From the NCBI GenBank assembly GCA_945890645.1, contig CAMDCV010000002.1:124001-188000 (forward strand): DNA of 64,000 nucleotides, given 5' to 3'. A program made the position numbers and the translations under genes. The notes beneath the pieces are model-generated. The model ran no database searches. It worked only from the letters and a program-made list of their open reading frames with translations, and was not told the origin of the DNA. Below are positions 52,344-61,460 of this stretch, in pieces; position 1 is the stretch's first letter; every line of letters begins with the position of its first letter. Origin of the DNA: Akkermansia muciniphila (lineage in GTDB: Bacteria > Verrucomicrobiota > Verrucomicrobiia > Verrucomicrobiales > Akkermansiaceae).

Positions 52344-53411
52344 ATGATACTCACGATCGCGTTATTAATAGTTGGCTTAGTTCTTTTGGTGTTAGGAGCC
52401 GATTGGCTTGTGAAAGGCGCATCTCGATTGGCAATTTCCTTCGGGATATCCGCCTTGGTGGTAGGACTCACAGTTGTTGCCTATGGAACTAGCGCGCCTG
52501 AGATGTCCGTGAGTGTGATGTCCAGTCTCAATGGTAAATCAGAGATGGCGCTCGGGAACATTGTGGGGAGTAACATATTCAATGTGCTTTTCATTCTGGG
52601 TTTGGCCGCGATGGTGGCGCCGCTGATTGTCAATAAACAATTAATTCGCCTCGATGTGCCGGTGATGATTCTCTCGTCGATTGTCATGCTTTTGTTGTGT
52701 CTCGATGGTTCAATTGGTCGCCTCGATGGCGTGCTTCTCTTTGCTGGTGCGATTGTTTACACTTGGTGGTTGATTCGGATGAGTCGTCGAGAATCGCGCG
52801 AAAATCAGGAGGAGAAACCGGAACCAACGGGGAAATTGTGGCAAAATCTGTTATGGATTGCGGTTGGCTTGGCCATGCTGGTGCTGGGCTCACGCTTCTT
52901 GGTGAGCTCAGCGATTGAAATTGCTCGTGCTCTAAAACTGAGCGAGGCCATCATTGGTTTGACCATCATCGCTGCGGGAACCTCGTTACCCGAGGTCGCG
53001 ACCTCAATCATGGCAAGCATTCGCGGTCAACGCGACATCGCCGTGGGCAATGTGGTAGGCAGCAACGTGTTCAATATCTTGGCTGTTGGTGGCTTATCAG
53101 GGATTGCATCACCCCATGGGATTGATGTTCCTACAGCCGTGCTGCGATTCGATTTACCGTTTATGCTGGCGGTCGCCATTGCGTGTTTTCCGGTGTTCCT
53201 GCGAGGATTCATTATCACACGATGGAACGGAGTGTTTTTCTTTGCTTATTATGTAGCTTATACCAGTTACTTAATTTTGGGAGCGACCAATCACGATGCT
53301 CTCCCTGTATTCAGTAAAGTCATGTTTGAATTCATTGCTCCCTTGACCGGTGTCATGCTGGTCTGGATGCTGGTATTCGAATGGCGATTGCACCACAAAA
53401 GGAGTCTCTGA
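52344..53411 (+). CDS. Calcium/sodium antiporter (CaxA/YrbG type)
   Basis: A 355-residue protein with about ten membrane spans and the internal duplication of this superfamily. The first alpha repeat is VVAYGTSAPEMSVSVMSSLNGKSEMALGNIVGSNIFNVLFILG and the second TIIAAGTSLPEVATSIMASIRGQRDIAVGNVVGSNVFNILAVGG. The acidic residues of the G-T-S-x-P-E motif coordinate the ion. It exchanges Ca2+ for Na+ or H+ at the inner membrane. A TATAAT hexamer lies 12 bp before the start, with no clear -35. Confidence 0.94.
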   Translation: MILTIALLIVGLVLLVLGADWLVKGASRLAISFGISALVVGLTVVAYGTSAPEMSVSVMSSLNGKSEMALGNIVGSNIFNVLFILGLAAMVAPLIVNKQLIRLDVPVMILSSIVMLLLCLDGSIGRLDGVLLFAGAIVYTWWLIRMSRRESRENQEEKPEPTGKLWQNLLWIAVGLAMLVLGSRFLVSSAIEIARALKLSEAIIGLTIIAAGTSLPEVATSIMASIRGQRDIAVGNVVGSNVFNILAVGGLSGIASPHGIDVPTAVLRFDLPFMLAVAIACFPVFLRGFIITRWNGVFFFAYYVAYTSYLILGATNHDALPVFSKVMFEFIAPLTGVMLVWMLVFEWRLHHKRSL

Positions 53412-53419
53412 ACCCCGGA

Positions 53420-54202
53420 TCAAACGAAATGCGTAGCGCCGTGTCGCAGTAAAAACTCCTTACCCAAAGCGAGATAGGCCTGTGCGGCTAGGCCATTGAC
53501 ATCGTGTTCAAAAATCGTTCTGCCATGGCTCGGCGCTTCACCCAGTTTGATCGAGCGAGGGATGAACGTTTTATACATTTGATCGGGAAAATATTGGCTG
53601 ACTTCCTCGACGACTTGGCGCGCTAAATTGGTGCGTGAATCGAACATGGTCATCACGATGCCTTCCAGTTTCAGGTCCGGACTGGCACCAGATTCGCGGA
53701 TTTGTTCGAGTACGTGGACGATTTTTGCCAAACCTTCGAGACCAAACCATTCGCACTGAAGTGGAATAATGACTTCATCTGCAGCGGCAAGAGCCGAAGT
53801 CATCAGCACACCGAGTGAGGGAGGGGTATCGAGAATGCAGTAATCGAAGAGGTCGTTCGGCTTTAAACCCTGAAGTAGTACCCGTAGGCGAGTGAGGTGG
53901 TCATCTGATCGCGCCATTTCGATTTCGACACCTGCCAAATCCATGGCAGAAGGGATCACGGACAGTCGTTCCAGTCGCGAAACTTGGATTTTTTGCCGAA
54001 TATCGGCTTCCCCTAGCAACACGGGGTAGAGGGTATCAATGCCCTCGGCATCCAGTCCGATTCCGCTGGTAGTGTTCGCCTGAGGATCTAGGTCAATGAG
54101 CAGCACGCGTTGCCCCAATCGTGTCAGAGCTGCCGAAAGATTGATGGCCGTTGTGGTTTTGCCAACTCCTCCTTTTTGATTGCCAATGGCGACGACTTTC
54201 AT
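53420..54202 (-). CDS. parA: ParA/Soj chromosome-partitioning ATPase
   Basis: A 260-residue protein from the ATG at 54202 (track start adds 13 residues). The deviant Walker A motif is GNQKGGVGKTTTAINLSAAL, followed by LLIDLDPQANTTSGIG and YCILDTPPSLGVLMTSAL. The length and lack of an N-terminal HTH mark the chromosomal Soj type, which moves parS/ParB complexes. No parB gene is adjacent or anywhere in the window. It is convergent with the antiporter gene and divergent from the SNF2 gene across 66 bp. Confidence 0.9.
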   Translation of the reverse strand: MKVVAIGNQKGGVGKTTTAINLSAALTRLGQRVLLIDLDPQANTTSGIGLDAEGIDTLYPVLLGEADIRQKIQVSRLERLSVIPSAMDLAGVEIEMARSDDHLTRLRVLLQGLKPNDLFDYCILDTPPSLGVLMTSALAAADEVIIPLQCEWFGLEGLAKIVHVLEQIRESGASPDLKLEGIVMTMFDSRTNLARQVVEEVSQYFPDQMYKTFIPRSIKLGEAPSHGRTIFEHDVNGLAAQAYLALGKEFLLRHGATHFV

Positions 54203-54268
54203 GCTCGCGCAGACTTTCCTTGCAATCCTTTCGCTTGGCAATCAAAACCGTGCGCAGAGATAAAAAAC

Positions 54269-57259
54269 ATGCGGCACGATTGGTCAGATGCCTGGTTACA
54301 GCAGGCGGCGGGATGGAGAGCAGTGAAAGAAGGTCTTTCTCTCTATAACCGTGGACTTGTGCAAAACGCTTGTTTGGATAACGACGAGTGCCGCGGGATT
54401 ATCCAGGGTAACAAGCCGCGGCGCGTCAGGGTCAAGCGACTCAATTCTAGCACCGCGGAGACCTTTTGCACTTGTCCAGAAAACCAGCGCAGTGGTGCGA
54501 TGTGCGAGCATGCGGTGGCAATAATCGTTGCGGCCAGACAGATCAAGGAAGACAAGCCAGAAATCTTAGCTAGGCCTCTAGCCGAGGCAGAAGCGCCCAC
54601 TCCTGCCTTAGCGGTGCGATTTTTTCCCTTTTGGAAGCAGGAATGGCAAAAGGGAAGGATGAGTTGTAAAATCGAAGCAGCCTCCCGCCCGGTTGAGGAA
54701 TCGGATCGCGTATTATTGGAATGGTTGAAAAATTCTGGAGTGACGTCTAAACCATTACCTTGGATTGTCAGCATCGCAGGTGATAAGGCGGAGTCATGGT
54801 TTGAGAGTCTTATCGGACATGATGATATTCAAGTTGATGAACAAACGATTGTTTTTTCAGGTGAGCTCCCGAAATTTCCCGTAAGATGCCAACTGCACGA
54901 TGAACAATGGCAGTTTGAGTATCAGGGGGAGACAGGACACTTTTTCGGTCAGAAGAATTCTGTCTGGATGGCAATAAACGAACAAGTGTTTCAAGTGAAT
55001 GATTCATTTTCGCGAGATTTAATCATTCAATTTTTTACGGAAAAATATGCATTATTAAATGATTATCAGATGTTTAAATATGATATTTTGCGATATTCTC
55101 TTACGTCTGTTGATGATGAACAATCGCAAGAGTGGCAATTTATGCCCGTAGTGCCTGAGTGGGAAGGGGAGCTGGAAGGGAGTTTTCGGCAACTGCGTTT
55201 GCGGGTTACAAAACTTTACCAGGTGGAATCGCAGGCGTGGCGCATGTCGCTATTTGCGGATGGGGGTTTTCTCTGTCGACAAGGAACGGTTTTTTATTGC
55301 GCACAATCGCACGACCAAGAATCGATCCGGCAATTTCTTCGTCAGCAGGGCTGGCAGTGGCAGGCTGAATATGAATATTGGTCTCTTGATCAAGAAGAGG
55401 AGATATTGACGTTCCTGGGTGAAGGTAAAATCGAGTTGCAGAAGCGATTTCACCGTTTGATTGAATCTCCCCAGTGGCAAGAGGTAGTGAAACGTCTCAC
55501 GATCATCCAGCCGAGTCTATCAGTCATCGATGTGAATTCGCGCGACCTATCCGTGGCGTGGGAGTTTCGTAGTGCGACTGGAGCGGCCTTTGATAGCGAC
55601 AAAATTCGCAAGTTGCTCATATCAGGCAATCGTTTGATTCAAACGAATGATGGCAAATCAATTCTTCTGCCTAAGGAGTCCTGGGACGTCTTTCAACAAA
55701 CGGTCACCGACATGCATTGGCAGCAGCAGAAGGGTGCGTTTCTGGCCCAAAAATCGCATGCTTTATTGATTGAATATTTGCGTAAATATACGGACAAATC
55801 ACTGATATACAATGATTTAACAATATGTTCTAAAATTGATTTTCCGCTCCTGCGTGCGGACTTTCGAGATTATCAACAACAAGGCGCTAATTGGTTGCAT
55901 GAGCGACTCGAAAGCCATGGATTCGCTCTGTTAGCCGATGAAATGGGGTTAGGAAAGACGCTGCAAACGATCGCTGTGATGACTCTTAGGGCGCGTCCGG
56001 ATCGTCCCGTATTGGTAGTTGTGCCCACCACTTTGCTCTACAACTGGGAGTCCGAAATTCAGCGCTTCGCTCCTGGTCTTCAAACGATTGTTTTGCATGG
56101 TGCAAAACGCGAAGAGGCCCATAAGGATTCACGGGCAAGCGTGATTGTTACAAGTTACGGAGTTCTGATGAAGGATAGGGCGCTCTTCATGAAGAGGGAG
56201 TATTCGCTCATGGTGCTTGATGAGGCCAGTGCCATCCGCAATCCCGATACTGACGTAGCGCGCAGTTGCTACCGGATCCAAGCTGATGCAAAATTGGCTT
56301 TGACGGGGACGCCATTGGAAAACAGTATGCAGGACCTGTGGTCAATTTTCCATTATTTGCAGCCTGGCTATTTGGGGGAACGGCAGCAGTTTCGTGATAC
56401 CTATGAGCGCAGTGGGTCAGTAGATCGCATTCATTTGCAGTCTTTGCGCCTGCGAGTAATGCCATTTTTATTGCGTCGCACCAAGGCCGAAGTGATTAAG
56501 GATCTTCCAGAGAAAGTAGAGACGGATGAATGGTGTGATTTGTCTCCTGAACAACTTCAATTGTATCAATCTGTGTGGGAGCAAGGCACGGAGACCGTTG
56601 AGCGGATGGCCAAAGTCAACGATTCAGCCGCGCACATGACGCTGTTGACGCTATTACTCCGGTTGCGGCAGATTTGCTGTGATGCGGGCTTGTTTGCGCC
56701 GGAATTGCTTAAGGAATGGACCCTGGAGCAGCGATCCACCAAAATGGCTCGCTTGTTCGATCTGATCAACGGAACCTTGCAATCGGGCCGAAAAATGCTG
56801 GTTTTTAGCCAATTTGCGACGCAATTGCGCAATATTGAGGCGGAATGTCGGGTGCAAAATATTACCACACTGCGGTTGGATGGCGCGACTCGAAATCGGC
56901 AGGAGCTCGTTAATCGCTTTCAAAATGACTCTGAACCGGGGGTATTCCTCATAAGTCTCAAAGCGGGTGGTTATGGCTTGAATTTGACGGCCGCATCGAC
57001 CGTGGTTCATTTTGATCCGTGGTGGAATCCTGCCAGTGAACAGCAGGCCAGCGATCGCGCTCACCGGATTGGGCAACAAAATTCGGTGAATGTTTATAAA
57101 TTGCTGACGCGTGGCACTGTGGAAGAGCGTGTTAAATTGCTGCAATCGCAGAAATCAAGTATGGCGGCTCAATTGTTCGGGCGTGAACCCGGTTCTGCGG
57201 GTGCGGGAGCAATGCCATCCATGGAAGAGTTGAAAGAATTGCTGAAACCTAGCCTCTAA
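54269..57259 (+). CDS. SWIM zinc-finger SNF2-family helicase
   Basis: A 996-residue protein from the ATG at 54269. A SWIM finger (CTCPENQRSGAMCEHAVAII) lies near residues 70-88, then a long middle region, then the SNF2 motor: LLADEMGLGKTLQTIAVM (motif I), MVLDEASAIRNP (DEAS instead of DEAH), ALTGTPLENSMQDLWSIFHYL, and the C-terminal lobe with FDPWWNPASEQQASDRAHRIGQ. Bacterial members are ATP-driven DNA translocases or remodelers of uncertain role. The gene after it encodes an acidic protein of unknown function. Confidence 0.9.
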   Translation: MRHDWSDAWLQQAAGWRAVKEGLSLYNRGLVQNACLDNDECRGIIQGNKPRRVRVKRLNSSTAETFCTCPENQRSGAMCEHAVAIIVAARQIKEDKPEILARPLAEAEAPTPALAVRFFPFWKQEWQKGRMSCKIEAASRPVEESDRVLLEWLKNSGVTSKPLPWIVSIAGDKAESWFESLIGHDDIQVDEQTIVFSGELPKFPVRCQLHDEQWQFEYQGETGHFFGQKNSVWMAINEQVFQVNDSFSRDLIIQFFTEKYALLNDYQMFKYDILRYSLTSVDDEQSQEWQFMPVVPEWEGELEGSFRQLRLRVTKLYQVESQAWRMSLFADGGFLCRQGTVFYCAQSHDQESIRQFLRQQGWQWQAEYEYWSLDQEEEILTFLGEGKIELQKRFHRLIESPQWQEVVKRLTIIQPSLSVIDVNSRDLSVAWEFRSATGAAFDSDKIRKLLISGNRLIQTNDGKSILLPKESWDVFQQTVTDMHWQQQKGAFLAQKSHALLIEYLRKYTDKSLIYNDLTICSKIDFPLLRADFRDYQQQGANWLHERLESHGFALLADEMGLGKTLQTIAVMTLRARPDRPVLVVVPTTLLYNWESEIQRFAPGLQTIVLHGAKREEAHKDSRASVIVTSYGVLMKDRALFMKREYSLMVLDEASAIRNPDTDVARSCYRIQADAKLALTGTPLENSMQDLWSIFHYLQPGYLGERQQFRDTYERSGSVDRIHLQSLRLRVMPFLLRRTKAEVIKDLPEKVETDEWCDLSPEQLQLYQSVWEQGTETVERMAKVNDSAAHMTLLTLLLRLRQICCDAGLFAPELLKEWTLEQRSTKMARLFDLINGTLQSGRKMLVFSQFATQLRNIEAECRVQNITTLRLDGATRNRQELVNRFQNDSEPGVFLISLKAGGYGLNLTAASTVVHFDPWWNPASEQQASDRAHRIGQQNSVNVYKLLTRGTVEERVKLLQSQKSSMAAQLFGREPGSAGAGAMPSMEELKELLKPSL

Positions 57260-57278
57260 GTGCAATTTTAATAACTTG

Positions 57279-57293
57279 TTACAATATATGTAA
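57279..57293. promoter_or_regulatory. TTACA-N5-TGTAA palindrome between the SNF2 gene and the acidic protein gene
   Basis: TTACA ATATA TGTAA is a 15-bp interrupted palindrome, 20 bp after the SNF2 stop in the 177-bp gap before the next start. The rest of the gap shows only a loose TTGATT...TAAAAT pair. Confidence 0.3.
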
Positions 57294-57436
57294 TGCGGGG
57301 TTGTTGATTTGCCATGCCTCGTGCAATTTCGGTCTGCCTCATACACTGCGATTGTTCCCCATTTTGATTGATCATCAAAGGACGATAGTAAAATTTGATT
57401 GACCTTTGCCCCAGCCATGCAAGAGTGAAGTCAATT

Positions 57437-58582
57437 ATGTCGTGGTGCATTGAGAGTGCGATTGTCAGAGGCGAAATTGACAATACTACGCCGGGTCGCA
57501 CGACTGGGCGCTTGTGGCTGATTCACCAAGCTGAGCCGATTGAGTTAATTCTTGAGGGCGATTGTTGGCGCGACCTTGCTGGCACTGTCTTAACTTTCCG
57601 CAATCCCCAACCGGATGAGTCACTAGCGGCTCCTGAGTTATCCAATCCGCAAATGGGACTTGTGGGTGATATGACAGCTTCACTGAAGCGCAAAGTTTAT
57701 AAGGATTGTAGCAATCCAGAACAGCAACAAGATTTCACTTGGCTCAATCACCTTTCGCTCGAATGGTTCGACCAGGTCAATGGTCGTGTGGTGATTGAAA
57801 CTCCCCTGTTTGAAATGGCTTTATCCGACTCGCACTGGCAACAAACTGCGGCCGAAGAATTGTCACAGCAAAAGCGCAATCTTGATGCTATGCGCGACTA
57901 CGTGTGCACATTCCTGCAGCGGGAAGCCAATCTCGACTTGTGGGCGGATGACAACGTCGATGAATTTACCTGGGAAAAGCGCTTTCAGGAATCGGATCGT
58001 ATGACCGAAGTTTATGGGGAAATTTTCGAAAAATACATCGACGATGCCGACGCCCAACAGAAGCAAGCCTATGCCATGGGGCTGGATCAGCTTTTTGATG
58101 ACGCTTCGGAGCTCGCTGATTTAGATTTGAGGGATGATGAGTTAATCAGTGCGCCCGAAGACACGTGGGGTAAAGATTTTAATTTGGATGAAATTGATGA
58201 CGATGAATTACACGGTTTCAAAGTTCATCCCCTACAGCGCAAAGCACATGATTTGGCGATGGAAGCCATGGATTTCTGCGCTGATGAAATGGACCAGGCA
58301 GAAGCACTGGGTAAATTATGCTCTCTCTTGCTTCAAGTCGCTTCTAAGTTAGCGGGTGCTTTAAATTTCAATAGCGAGGAATTTGGTCAAGAAACAGGAT
58401 ATATATTGGCCTCCCTCAAGCGTTGTTTGCATTGGCAAAATGATGCCATCGCCTCATGCCACGAATTGCTTCAGATGTCGGTGACTCGCGATGAAGAACA
58501 GGCATTGCTGAAAATCAGAACCGCCATTTTCGAAATTCGAGATCAAATCACAGAGCTTCGTCGAGAATTTAAGCAAAATTAA
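57437..58582 (+). CDS. Hypothetical acidic protein downstream of the SNF2 helicase
   Basis: A 381-residue soluble protein from the ATG at 57437 (MSWCIESAIVRGEID...), rich in Asp and Glu. A beta-type N-terminal domain (about 1-75) contains a structured start GRTTGRLWLIHQAEPIELILEG. The rest looks helical, with coiled segments near residues 130-180 and 330-380. No known family is recognised. Its position behind the SNF2 gene suggests a functional link, but there is a gap of 177 bp and it may have its own promoter. Confidence 0.7.
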   Translation: MSWCIESAIVRGEIDNTTPGRTTGRLWLIHQAEPIELILEGDCWRDLAGTVLTFRNPQPDESLAAPELSNPQMGLVGDMTASLKRKVYKDCSNPEQQQDFTWLNHLSLEWFDQVNGRVVIETPLFEMALSDSHWQQTAAEELSQQKRNLDAMRDYVCTFLQREANLDLWADDNVDEFTWEKRFQESDRMTEVYGEIFEKYIDDADAQQKQAYAMGLDQLFDDASELADLDLRDDELISAPEDTWGKDFNLDEIDDDELHGFKVHPLQRKAHDLAMEAMDFCADEMDQAEALGKLCSLLLQVASKLAGALNFNSEEFGQETGYILASLKRCLHWQNDAIASCHELLQMSVTRDEEQALLKIRTAIFEIRDQITELRREFKQN

Positions 58583-58585
58583 CCA

Positions 58586-58613
58586 TTGACGACGTTAGAC
58601 AGAGGCTTACAAT
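58586..58613 (+). promoter_or_regulatory. Promoter of the entericidin-like lipoprotein gene
   Basis: TTGACG, 16 bp, TACAAT; the -10 ends 15 bp before the ATG. This is a close match to sigma70 consensus. Confidence 0.65.
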
Positions 58614-58628
58614 TTTCCTACCGCTATT

Positions 58629-58793
58629 ATGAAAATTCTCATTTCTACACTGTTGTTGTCATTTGCTCTTAGCTCCTGCAACACCACCATCGGTGTTGCC
58701 CGCGATATGCGCCAAGCTGGCGAAGGCTTAGAAAAAGCCGCGCAAGGCAAACAAAGTGGCGCAACGGAAGATGTCGGTGCTCCTACCTACTAA
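58629..58793 (+). CDS. Entericidin-like small lipoprotein, 54 aa
   Basis: Below the track cut-off. The product is MKILISTLLLSFALSSC followed by NTTIGVARDMRQAGEGLEKAAQ and a short polar tail. The lipobox (LSSC) and the N-T-x-x-G-x-x-x-D-x-x-x-A-G-x-x-x-E-x-A pattern are those of entericidin A/B, small envelope lipoproteins, some regulated in stationary phase. No antidote-type pair is visible (only one copy). A good promoter precedes it. Confidence 0.8.
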   Translation: MKILISTLLLSFALSSCNTTIGVARDMRQAGEGLEKAAQGKQSGATEDVGAPTY

Positions 58794-58928
58794 TTTGTCG
58801 TTTACGATTTTTTCTTATCTCCTTTCAGTGTAATTGCTGAGAGGAAATTTTTTGGGGGGCGTTTGTCATCGTGTATCATCAAAATTCACCAAATCGTGTA
58901 ATTTCCGTAAAACTGACAAACATGCCAC

Positions 58929-58956
58929 TTGCCAACGCGTTTCGTCTGAGTAGCCT
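58929..58956 (+). promoter_or_regulatory. Promoter candidate for the lipoprotein gene at 58977
   Basis: TTGCCA, 16 bp, TAGCCT, 20 bp before the ATG. The -35 resembles those before rpsN and secA. The remainder of the 183-bp gap is AT-rich and contains no recognisable element. Confidence 0.35.
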
Positions 58957-58976
58957 GTGTCAGAAAATAATACGTC

Positions 58977-59477
58977 ATGCGAACCCTGCTGTTGAATCTG
59001 TTATTAATTAGTTCCTTAACTTTGACTCTCACTCAATGTGGCGGAACCTCCGGAGTCAGCAACATGGGCGGACCCACCGCAGATGAACGAGCTGCTAAAA
59101 TTTCAGCGGAACCCAAGGGCGACTTTTATTACGGTCGTCGCTACTACGTTCATAAAACGCGCTTTTGGGGATATCTGCGCAAGCCTGGTCAAGCAGCCCA
59201 TCATTCCAAGCTAGTGGTGTTCCGCGAGTCGCAAAAACTAAACCCGGACCGCCTTCCGGAAAATGGACCAGCCGGTCGCAACTATGGCTTTGACAACAAT
59301 TACGAATATCGTATCTGGGGCAACTACACGGGGCGCACCGTTTACGATGTGAACAGCAATCAGTTTCTGCCCGAGTTCCTTTTAAAAGACTTTCAACTCG
59401 TTGACAAACAGCCCGGCTGGCTTTTCCGGCCTAATGATTCTTATGACCCGAAGCGTATCACGTTAGTCCCCCGCTAA
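58977..59477 (+). CDS. Hypothetical lipoprotein
   Basis: A 166-residue protein with a type II signal (LLLNLLLISSLTLTLTQC then GG). After a Gly/Ser-rich linker, a Tyr- and Arg-rich beta-type domain follows (GDFYYGRRYYVHKTRFWGYLRKPGQ). No catalytic motif or known family is recognised. It probably faces the periplasm or outer membrane. The next gene, 17 bp downstream, is in the same orientation and encodes another membrane-anchored protein. Confidence 0.65.
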   Translation: MRTLLLNLLLISSLTLTLTQCGGTSGVSNMGGPTADERAAKISAEPKGDFYYGRRYYVHKTRFWGYLRKPGQAAHHSKLVVFRESQKLNPDRLPENGPAGRNYGFDNNYEYRIWGNYTGRTVYDVNSNQFLPEFLLKDFQLVDKQPGWLFRPNDSYDPKRITLVPR

Positions 59478-59494
59478 CGCTTAGTAACCCCTGC

Positions 59495-60502
59495 ATGAAG
59501 AAAAAAAACGTCCATCGCGGTGTGGCCAACATGCCATCCAGTGAGCAAGATTCCAATGCACCCGTATTGGGGGTAGGAAAGCTTTCGCGGATTCACCGCA
59601 CATATGAGAAACCAAGTCTTCGACGTCGTTCACGCAGCCGTAACCAATTCAGTTTGTTTCGTTCAGGCCTGCAATATTTTTTGATCGTCATGGGAGTCGC
59701 ACTAGTGGCCGGGCTCTCATGGATGATCTACTATCAGAGTAAAAACAAGAATCAATCGGGGAGCACGACGAGTCTCGCTGAAGACACCTTTCGGATCCCC
59801 CACCCGCCTGCCACGGAATGTGAAAACATCGTGAGAAAGTTTTTGGATATATCATCCGTGAACGATTTGAAAAAAGCAGCTCGGGTCAAGAATTTGGATC
59901 ACGAGCAAGCCTATCAATTGTTCAATGATTATCGCCAACAACAGGGCGAAATTGATCGTGTGGAATGGGCCGGCGTTGAGGAAACCAATGGCTTGTCCTT
60001 GGAGATGGTAATGGTGACATACAAATCAGGCCGTTCGCGCATCGCATTCCTCATTCCCGATCAATCTCATGACTGGCTTGTGGATGTGGAGTCCTACATC
60101 GGCTATAACAACCGCCCGTGGGAACAGATTCGTGGCCAAGCAAGCTGCAAAGCCGTTATACGTGTCATCGCCACGCCCGATGCGTATTATAACGGCGTAT
60201 TTTCCGACGATAAAGAATGGAAATGCATCGCTCTCACTACTCCTGATCGTGAGGAACGTCTCTACGGTTACATCAAGACGCAATCCGCCACGGAACTCGC
60301 CTTTCTTCAAGTCCTGCGATCAAGAAATCCGGCACCAGTGATTCTGGAAATTTCACGCGATGCCGGAATGGAACCAGCGCAGTTTGAAATCAAAAAAGTT
60401 ATCGCTCAAGGTTGGGTCGAAGCAGATGTCGAATTCGAAACTCGCTACCGCAAAGCCTCCTCATCATCCTCGATGGAAAACACGGCGGAATCGCCTCAGT
60501 AA
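59495..60502 (+). CDS. Hypothetical single-pass membrane protein
   Basis: A 335-residue protein. A basic cytoplasmic N-terminus (residues 1-65, including RRRSRSRNQ) precedes one span (LQYFLIVMGVALVAGLSWMIYY) at about 65-87, then an extracytoplasmic part of about 245 residues with no recognised domain. Its last 7 bp overlap the convergent amidase gene. It is likely cotranscribed with the lipoprotein gene before it. Confidence 0.6.
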   Translation: MKKKNVHRGVANMPSSEQDSNAPVLGVGKLSRIHRTYEKPSLRRRSRSRNQFSLFRSGLQYFLIVMGVALVAGLSWMIYYQSKNKNQSGSTTSLAEDTFRIPHPPATECENIVRKFLDISSVNDLKKAARVKNLDHEQAYQLFNDYRQQQGEIDRVEWAGVEETNGLSLEMVMVTYKSGRSRIAFLIPDQSHDWLVDVESYIGYNNRPWEQIRGQASCKAVIRVIATPDAYYNGVFSDDKEWKCIALTTPDREERLYGYIKTQSATELAFLQVLRSRNPAPVILEISRDAGMEPAQFEIKKVIAQGWVEADVEFETRYRKASSSSSMENTAESPQ

Positions 60503-61353
60503 CGCCAGCGCTTGAGAATGTCGGCATAGGTATCGATGCGACGATCGCGGAAGAATGGCCAGATACGACGGAAATTTTCCACAGCGCTATAGTCGAGGTC
60601 ATGGTAGAGGATATCCTCTGACGAGATGCTCGCCTTGGCTGTGATTTCTCCATAAGGATTGGCGATGAAAGATTGGCCCCAGAATTCTGTGCCGTCGTGC
60701 GTCCCACTGCGATTCACGGCGGCCACAAAGCAACCATTCGCGACGGCATGTCCGCGTTGTACGGTTTCCCACGCACAATGTTGCGCTTGTCCGAGTTCGG
60801 CTTTTTCGGCGGGTAGCCAACCGATCGCTGTGGGATAAATTAGAACCTGGGCGCCCGCTAATGCCATCAATCGAGCGGCTTCGGGATACCATTGATCCCA
60901 GCAAATCAATACACCCAATTTCCCGAATTTTGTGTCCCAAACCGGGTAACCTTGGTCTCCGGGCGTAAAATAGAATTTCTCCTCGAAGCCCGGATCCTGG
61001 GGAATATGATTCTTGCGATACAATCCCATCAGAGTTCCATCAGCATCAAAGATCACCGCAGTGTTGTGATACAAGCCAGGGCCGCGATGTTCGAATAAGG
61101 ATGCTACCAGCACAATCCCCAGTTCTTTGGCGAGTAGCCCGAGTGTATCGGTAATGGAACCCGGTAATGGATCCGCCAGATCAAATAACGCAGTGTCCTC
61201 CACTGTGCAAAAATAAGGTGTCAAAAACAGCTCTTGCGTGACCACGATCTGTGCACCATTTGCCGCAGCATCGCAAATCAATTGCGCGTGGTGGGTCAGT
61301 GATTCTTGCTTGCTGGAGAATGTCCCAGACTGAAGTAAGGCAATACGTGGCAT
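60496..61353 (-). CDS. aguB: Carbon-nitrogen hydrolase, N-carbamoylputrescine amidase type
   Basis: A 285-residue nitrilase-superfamily enzyme from the ATG at 61353. The catalytic triad is Glu in VTQELFLTPYF, Lys in LYRKNHIPQ and Cys in LGVLICWDQWYPEAARL. This signature and the segment EKFYFTPGDQGYPVWDTKFG fit the AguB branch, which converts N-carbamoylputrescine to putrescine, CO2 and ammonia. The usual partner agmatine deiminase (aguA) is not in the window, so the substrate is an inference. Confidence 0.85.
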   Translation of the reverse strand: MPRIALLQSGTFSSKQESLTHHAQLICDAAANGAQIVVTQELFLTPYFCTVEDTALFDLADPLPGSITDTLGLLAKELGIVLVASLFEHRGPGLYHNTAVIFDADGTLMGLYRKNHIPQDPGFEEKFYFTPGDQGYPVWDTKFGKLGVLICWDQWYPEAARLMALAGAQVLIYPTAIGWLPAEKAELGQAQHCAWETVQRGHAVANGCFVAAVNRSGTHDGTEFWGQSFIANPYGEITAKASISSEDILYHDLDYSAVENFRRIWPFFRDRRIDTYADILKRWRY

Positions 61354-61460
61354 GGCTGCTTCTAATCGACGCCACTCCCCTGTGCAATACGGAATCCTCA
61401 AAAAAGCACGCAAAATGATTCGCATCTGCGCGTCGTTCGACTTATGTTCCCTGCGCGCCT

